Shown piece by piece: positions 59,262 through 64,000 of a stretch of 64,000 bases of DNA. Both the position numbers and the translations under genes were made by a program. This DNA is from Thiovibrio sp964588325. GTDB lineage: Bacteria > Desulfobacterota > Desulfobulbia > Desulfobulbales > Desulfurivibrionaceae. Positions within the stretch are counted from its first letter, which is position 1. Every line of letters starts with the position of its first letter. The DNA lies in the NCBI GenBank assembly GCA_964588325.1, contig CAZPOR010000003.1:1-64000 (forward strand), read 5' to 3'. The notes under the pieces were generated by a model that did not search any database, was not told the origin of the DNA, and saw only the letters and a list, made by a program, of their open reading frames with translations.

Positions 59262-60644
59262 ATGACGCGCAATCCCCTGCTCCTCCTGCTTCTTGACTCT
59301 TCCGGCCGGGCTTCCGAGCTGGCCAAGGCTCTTCAGGGTAAAACGCTGCCCCTGGTCATCCTCCGTGGCGAGGCGGAAGCCCGGCGCTGGCTTGAGGCAA
59401 ATCAGTGCCAGGCGATTCTGTTGGCGGTCTCTTCGTTTCAGCCCCATGGTGCTTTCCTTGCCGAACTCCAGGAGGCGGCCTCCCAGGCTGCGGTTCTCGT
59501 GGCGGCAAGCGCGCCGTCGGTCGATGATGCAGTTGCCGCCTTGCAGGCAGGAGCTGTCGATTATCTTGAAGCGCCGGTGAGCGAAAGGCGCCTTGACGAA
59601 GCCCTTGATAAGGCCGGGGTAAGCCGTCTGATTCCTCCGTCCGGCCAGTCCCCGGAAAAAAACCAGAAAGGCTGCGCCGCCATTATTGGCAACAGCAGCG
59701 CCATGCGGCAGGTCTTTTCCCTGATCAACAAAGTCTGCGATGCGGAAACCACCGTTTTGGTGCGGGGCGAATCCGGCACCGGCAAAGAGCTTATCGCTCA
59801 AGCCCTCCATTATGAAGGAATACGCGGCGGAGGGCCTTTTGTCCCGGTGAACTGCGGAGCCATCCCCGGAGAGCTGCTGGAAAGCGAGTTGTTCGGCCAT
59901 GAAAAAGGGGCGTTCACCCACGCGATCCGGACCCGGCTTGGCCGCTTTGAGCTGGCCCACGGGGGCACGGTTTTTCTCGACGAGATCTCGGAGATGAGCC
60001 CCATGCTCCAAGTGAAGCTGCTGCGGGTTCTCCAGGAAAAAGAGTTTGAGCGCATCGGCGGCACCAAAACCATCAGCTCGGATTTCCGGGTGGTTGCCGC
60101 AACCAACAGGGATCTTGAGCAGGAGGTCCAGGCCGGGCGTTTTCGGGAAGATCTCTATTACCGCCTCAATGTAATTCCCATCGAAGCGCCCCCCCTGCGG
60201 GAGCGGCGCCAGGATATTCCCCTGCTGGTCGAGCATTTCGTGGCCAGGTTCAACCGGCTCCGGAAGAAAAAAATCAAAGGGGTGTCCGACGAGGTCATGG
60301 CCAGGCTTGCACGCTACGCATGGCCGGGCAATGTCCGGGAGCTTGAAAACATGCTGGAGCGCATGGTGATCCTCGCCGGCGAGGATGTGCTTTCCGTGGC
60401 TGATCTGCCGGAACGATTGCTTGAGCCCGGGGCTGTTCCGGTTGAGCGGCTCGAAGAGCTTCCCGAGCAGGGCTTTTTTCTGAATGAGGTGTTGTCTGAT
60501 TTCGAGAAACGCTTGATCGTGCAAGCCCTTGAGCAGACAGACTGGGTCAAGAACAGGGCTGCCAAGCTGTTGAATGTGAACCGGACTACCCTTATTGAGA
60601 AGATGAAACGATTCAAGTTGGTTTCCTCTTCTGCCGAGGCGTAG
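59262..60644 (+). CDS. Sigma-54 activator with degenerate receiver
   Basis: The product is 460 residues from ATG 59262 (AAGGTGG upstream). The N-terminal receiver-like fold (MTRNPLLLLLLDSSGRASEL...) lacks the phospho-acceptor Asp (Ala55 in CQAILLAVSSF) and the Lys of the YLxKP motif (YLEAPVSE). The AAA+ domain is intact: Walker A RGESGTGKELIA (169-176), Walker B GTVFLDEISEMSP, but the sigma-54-contact loop reads GAFTHA (216-221) rather than GAFTGA. The C-terminal HTH (KLLNVNRTTLIEKMKRFKL) is present. It activates sigma-54 promoters, probably controlled by something other than phosphorylation. Confidence 0.9.
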   Translation: MTRNPLLLLLLDSSGRASELAKALQGKTLPLVILRGEAEARRWLEANQCQAILLAVSSFQPHGAFLAELQEAASQAAVLVAASAPSVDDAVAALQAGAVDYLEAPVSERRLDEALDKAGVSRLIPPSGQSPEKNQKGCAAIIGNSSAMRQVFSLINKVCDAETTVLVRGESGTGKELIAQALHYEGIRGGGPFVPVNCGAIPGELLESELFGHEKGAFTHAIRTRLGRFELAHGGTVFLDEISEMSPMLQVKLLRVLQEKEFERIGGTKTISSDFRVVAATNRDLEQEVQAGRFREDLYYRLNVIPIEAPPLRERRQDIPLLVEHFVARFNRLRKKKIKGVSDEVMARLARYAWPGNVRELENMLERMVILAGEDVLSVADLPERLLEPGAVPVERLEELPEQGFFLNEVLSDFEKRLIVQALEQTDWVKNRAAKLLNVNRTTLIEKMKRFKLVSSSAEA

Positions 60645-60726
60645 GAAAAGGGTGCGCCCATTTTTGTCCGGCGCCTGGACTGCTGAGCGTCAACAGCGCT
60701 TGCCCTCGACTTCCGTGAAAGAAATC

Positions 60727-62814
60727 ATGAAAAACATCCAGTTCTTCCATGCGCTTCATGCTCTGCCGCTTTCCATGCTTTTTTGCGCCACCATTGTGTG
60801 GGGAGGAATTCAGCCTCAACAGGCTTGGGCCAAGGATATTGCGCCGCCTCCTGCTCCGCCTGCGCAGGCAGTGCCCGTCGAGACTCCGGCTCAGGTCTGG
60901 CAGGAGGCTGAGGATGCGGTAAAGGGGGGGGATCAGGCAAAGGCGGTCTCTGCGTATCTGCGGTACTACGAAAAATTCCGTGAAGCGGAGCGGGCCGAGG
61001 AGGCGCTTTGGCTGGCGGCGCAAAACCTCAAGCAGATGACGGAAAAAAGCGCCTCCCCCCAGTGGGGCAAGGTCCGTGATCTTTTCCGGAGGTATGGCGC
61101 CGATTTTCCAAAGTCCACCCGAGCGGCCGAAGCGTATTTCGAGGTCGGCTACGCCCATTACCGCATGCGGTTTTACCGCGAGGCGCTCATCTACTTCAAG
61201 CTTTTCCTCAAGCGCTATCCAGAATCTCCCCTGCTGGACCAGGTGCGTCTGGCGCAGGCGGATACCCTTTTTGCCGTGGGCAGGACGGCAGAAGCCTTGG
61301 AGATCTACAAGCAGGTCGCCGAATCCGGGCATGAGGAAATCACGGCCAAAGCCCTGATGGGGTTGGGGGAACTCATGTCCGCCAACAAGGATCCTGTCGG
61401 GGCCTTGCAAACCTTTGCCACGCTTTTTGAAAAATATCCCGACTATCATCACCGGAATCCGGAACTGTTGCGCAAGCTTGGTTTTGTCTATCTGCGGGTG
61501 GGCAATGAGGAGGATGCCCGGAAATCCCTGTTCCATTATCTGAATCTGGCCGAAAACCCTGCCGACCGCCGGGAGATTTTTTTCGAGTTGGGCGAGAGTT
61601 ATCTGCGGGGAGGGGATGGGCTTACAGCCCTGAAACTCTATGAGCGGATCCTCGACGATGAAACCCGAGAGGATCGAATCGCTGTGCTGGCGCGATTCAG
61701 GCGGGCTGAGTATATGGACAGTCCCGAGCGGAGAACGCTTAAGGGGCAACAGGCCTCCGACCTCAAGGATCCCGAAGGGGACAAGCCGTTTCTCGCCGTG
61801 ATCAAGGCGTATCCGGACGAGCCCATTACCCAGGATGCCCGCCGCGCCCTGTTTCTCCGCTATCAGGCCCGTGAAGACGCCGGATCTGCGGCGGATCTCG
61901 GTCGGAGCTATCTGCACCATGACAAGCCGGGGCAACCTGCCGGAAAAAAGGAAAATTTTTCCGGCAAGATTTTGCTCTATCTGGGAGAGGGATATCTGGC
62001 GCGGAAGGAATACGACAAGCTCTATCAGTTGTATCTTGCCGAACACCATCATGTCCGCGCCTTGGACAACGGGCGCTTTCTCTATCTGGTCGGGCAGGCC
62101 CTTGAGTCGTTGTCCTTGCTTGATCAGGCCTCCGTGGTCTATTTCCGGGCCCAGGGTTTGACCCTGTCCGACGAAGACAAGGCCGATCTCTATAGCCGCA
62201 GAACCGAGGTCTATTTGCTCCAGAAAAACCTGGCCGCCGCCAACAGGGTGCTCTGCTATGTGCAGAACATCTATAAGGATACGGAACATCTCGGGGAGTT
62301 CGACTACCTGGCCGGCAAGCTCAATGAAATCCAGGGGAAGAAAAAGGAGGCCCTTGCGCACTATGCCAAGGCAACCGAAGCTGCGCCTGTTCCGGCAAAA
62401 ATAAAAGTGTATGCGGAGGCGCGTCTGCGGATGCTGGCCAGCCTCGGCCAGTATGCCGAGGGGGTTGATTTTCTTGCCCGCGCCCGGCAGAAGCAATGGC
62501 TGGGGACGGAATCCCTGCAGGGCTGGTACAGGGAGTTCGGCGACGGGTTGATCGGGCAAGAAAAGGTCAAGGCGGCCATTGCCGCCTACCTGTCCGGCGT
62601 TAACGGAGACATGCCCAAGGAAACCCGGGCGGCCCAGCAGATTCATCTGCAACTGGGAGATCTGTTTCGCAAATCCAGGGAAATGGAAAAGGGGCGTGGG
62701 CATCTCCAGAAGGCGCAGGCCGGTCCGGACGAACTGCTGAGAAAAAAGGCAAAAAGCACCCTGAACCAGATTGAAATCGATCTGGGGAAAAAACCGAGAA
62801 GGGTTGTCCGGTGA
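60727..62814 (+). CDS. Periplasmic TPR-repeat protein
   Basis: The product is about 695 residues from ATG 60727; the frame opens at 60652 but this start gives a signal peptide (LPLSMLFCATIVWGGIQPQQAWAKD). Tetratricopeptide-like helices repeat throughout (e.g. AEAYFEVGYAHYRMRFYREALIYFKLFLKRYPESPLLDQVRLAQADTLFAVGRTAEALEIYKQV; LGELMSANKDPVGALQTFATLFEKYPDY). It is probably a scaffold for protein assembly in the periplasm or envelope. It lies in an operon between the sigma-54 activator and the atypical kinase. Confidence 0.8.
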   Translation: MKNIQFFHALHALPLSMLFCATIVWGGIQPQQAWAKDIAPPPAPPAQAVPVETPAQVWQEAEDAVKGGDQAKAVSAYLRYYEKFREAERAEEALWLAAQNLKQMTEKSASPQWGKVRDLFRRYGADFPKSTRAAEAYFEVGYAHYRMRFYREALIYFKLFLKRYPESPLLDQVRLAQADTLFAVGRTAEALEIYKQVAESGHEEITAKALMGLGELMSANKDPVGALQTFATLFEKYPDYHHRNPELLRKLGFVYLRVGNEEDARKSLFHYLNLAENPADRREIFFELGESYLRGGDGLTALKLYERILDDETREDRIAVLARFRRAEYMDSPERRTLKGQQASDLKDPEGDKPFLAVIKAYPDEPITQDARRALFLRYQAREDAGSAADLGRSYLHHDKPGQPAGKKENFSGKILLYLGEGYLARKEYDKLYQLYLAEHHHVRALDNGRFLYLVGQALESLSLLDQASVVYFRAQGLTLSDEDKADLYSRRTEVYLLQKNLAAANRVLCYVQNIYKDTEHLGEFDYLAGKLNEIQGKKKEALAHYAKATEAAPVPAKIKVYAEARLRMLASLGQYAEGVDFLARARQKQWLGTESLQGWYREFGDGLIGQEKVKAAIAAYLSGVNGDMPKETRAAQQIHLQLGDLFRKSREMEKGRGHLQKAQAGPDELLRKKAKSTLNQIEIDLGKKPRRVVR

Positions 62815-62854
62815 AAGCGAAGACGGTGCGATACCGTTTAGGCCGGAGCACCTG

Positions 62855-63967
62855 ATGGCGCAGGCGGCCTTTGACACCCCGGAGCATTTGCGGGAATTCT
62901 TTTTTGCCATGATCGAAAGCCTGCCCGGCGGGATTCTGCTGGCTGACCGGCAGGGAAACCTGCTGGCGGTAAACCGGAAAGGCTCCCAGCTTCTCGGTCT
63001 TGCCGGGACCTCCCTCCAGAACAAAACCTGCTGGGGACTCCTTGCCCAAAGATTCGGCCTGACCCATGAACTTGCGGCGTTACGTCTGTCCGGGGGGCGG
63101 CTGCTGTGCGAGGCGCCGGCGTCTTCAGGCGGGGAGGAAAAGCGCTGCCTTCTCATCAGCCGCAACGATTTGCAAAGTCCGTTTCTGCATGTGGCCGGAT
63201 TCTTTCTTTCCCTGGAGGATGTGACCTTTCCGGCGCTGATAGAGATGCATCACGACCGGAGCAAACGGTTTGCCGCCATGCAGGAGATGGCCGAAGCCAT
63301 GGGGCAGGAATTGAAGAACCCTTTGGGCAGTCTTGAGCTGTATGCCTCGATTCTCAAGCGGGAGCTGGCGGGAGATCCAGACAACGAAAGGGTTGCAGGC
63401 AGGATGCTTGGGGCGGTGCGAACCATGCATCATCTGCTGGATAATTTCATGACCTTCTCCAGATTTCCGCTCCCGCAGATGACCGAGATGGACCTGGTTG
63501 CGGTGCTTGCAAAAAGCATGGAAACTCTCCGTGAAATGGCCGGAGAGCATGGTATACTCATGGAGGCCACGATTGAGGCGAAACAGGCCGTTGTCCTTGG
63601 GGATCAAGCCCTGTTGGCGCAGCTTCTGCTCAATCTCGGACTCAATGCCATTGAAAGCATGCCGGTGGGCGGGACAATTTCCTTGAACCTGCGGACGCTG
63701 GCGCCGGACAGCGAGCATGGCGGCCTGGTGGAGATCCGGGTGCAGGATGGCGGGGAGGGGATTGCCCCGGAAAATCTGCGAAAAATTTTTGATCCGTTTT
63801 TCTCGACCAAGGGCAGGAATCGCGGCTTGGGACTGGCCATCAGCCATGCCATTGCCGAGGCGCATCACGGCTTGATCGAGGTGGAAAGCGAACCGGGCCG
63901 GGGAGCAACCTTCAGGGTGCTGTTGCCGGCGGAATCCGGGACGGCGCAAGAAATCAGCCGAAAATAA
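62855..63967 (+). CDS. Atypical histidine kinase with His-to-Gln substitution
   Basis: The product is 370 residues from ATG 62855 (GGAG seven bases upstream). A PAS-like N-terminal domain (FAMIESLPGGILLADRQGNLLAVNRKGSQLLGL) precedes a HisKA helix pair in which the usual AHE.RNPLG reads MGQELKNPLGSLELYASI: the phospho-accepting His is Gln151. The HATPase_c domain is intact (LLLNLGLNAIES, QDGGEGIAPENL, RGLGLAISHAIAEAHHG). Without His it probably cannot autophosphorylate in the standard way. It is in the same operon as the receiver-defective activator. Confidence 0.88.
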   Translation: MAQAAFDTPEHLREFFFAMIESLPGGILLADRQGNLLAVNRKGSQLLGLAGTSLQNKTCWGLLAQRFGLTHELAALRLSGGRLLCEAPASSGGEEKRCLLISRNDLQSPFLHVAGFFLSLEDVTFPALIEMHHDRSKRFAAMQEMAEAMGQELKNPLGSLELYASILKRELAGDPDNERVAGRMLGAVRTMHHLLDNFMTFSRFPLPQMTEMDLVAVLAKSMETLREMAGEHGILMEATIEAKQAVVLGDQALLAQLLLNLGLNAIESMPVGGTISLNLRTLAPDSEHGGLVEIRVQDGGEGIAPENLRKIFDPFFSTKGRNRGLGLAISHAIAEAHHGLIEVESEPGRGATFRVLLPAESGTAQEISRK

Positions 63968-63981
63968 AGATACCAGAGCCG

Positions 63982-64000
63982 ATGCCTGAACAGACGCATA
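63982..64000 (+). CDS. Possible start of a further gene (truncated by window end)
   Basis: ATG at 63982 opens MPEQTH, 15 bases after the kinase stop, running off the window end. It has no clear ribosome site. Existence of a continuing operon gene is plausible but not shown. Confidence 0.25.

Noticed and set aside
60613..63165. Minus-strand open frame of 850 codons
   Set aside because: It is antisense to the TPR protein and kinase genes, both of which have clear family motifs, signal peptide and ribosome sites; the long antisense frame is a codon-usage artefact.

Overview
The window is a contiguous, gene-dense bacterial chromosome segment. It most likely comes from an anaerobic or microaerophilic Desulfobacterota member, Desulfobulbales-like. 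That assignment is an inference from gene content: rubrerythrins, diheme peroxidase, FmdE- and GGGtGRT-type proteins, a candidate selenoprotein, a c-heme sensor kinase, and the ftsE-ftsX-envC-ctpA and yebC-ruvCAB blocks. No rRNA, tRNA or CRISPR array was seen. All functions come from reading the translations and motifs; no database search was run.

Layout. 1-2.9 kb is a small accessory island: a secreted rhodanese, an AT-rich Shedu-type (DUF4263) defence gene and a yefM-yoeB toxin-antitoxin pair, bracketed by two direct copies of a ~110-bp palindromic repeat. 2.9-11.8 kb is a minus-strand metal- or cofactor-uptake locus: TonB-like protein, TonB-dependent receptor, zinc-ribbon protein, FmdE protein, methyltransferase, BtuF/FecB-BtuC-BtuD-type ABC transporter and a U32-like Fe-S protein. 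12-13.7 kb holds a histidine kinase and rsmI. 13.8-17.9 kb is a minus-strand gene string (MFS transporter, crcB/fluC, DUF190, NifU-like, GGGtGRT) headed by a complete fluoride riboswitch with promoter and terminator. 18-22 kb carries a prenyltransferase-fold protein, a BFD-like [2Fe-2S] protein with an in-frame UGA (candidate selenocysteine) coupled to a TauE/SafE exporter, chrA and a SpeE-like protein. 22-28.2 kb holds a large heme-sensing hybrid kinase, an FAD oxidoreductase of the kind found fused to SelD, and an unknown membrane protein.

28.2-33.6 kb is an oxidative-stress cluster (diheme peroxidase, two rubrerythrins, katG, a PerR-type regulator, candidate PerR boxes). 33.8-39.7 kb holds rtcB, a threonine-to-glycine pair (Kbl and an SDR threonine dehydrogenase), and an unusual soluble protease fusing two degenerate AAA modules to an intact M41 (FtsH) protease domain. 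40-41.9 kb is a candidate RiPP system: a precursor with 18 cysteines in a near-perfect four-residue period, next to a radical SAM/SPASM maturase. 42-47.4 kb carries a metallophosphoesterase, an AI-2E-family permease, an OB-fold periplasmic protein, NDH-2 and an isochorismatase-fold protein. 47.7-54.4 kb is housekeeping: rlmE, yebC, ruvC, ruvA, ruvB, panB, a PilZ protein and a two-subunit class I fumarase. 54.6-59.1 kb is the minus-strand ftsE-ftsX-envC-ctpA division/cell-wall operon. 59.2-64 kb is a plus-strand operon of a sigma-54 activator with a degenerate receiver, a TPR protein and a kinase whose phospho-acceptor His is replaced by Gln.

Most notable: the periodic-Cys RiPP locus, the UGA-containing BFD protein with a candidate SECIS hairpin, the fluoride-riboswitch operon that appears to include Fe-S assembly-like genes, the AAA-AAA-M41 fusion, and the co-degenerate two-component pair.
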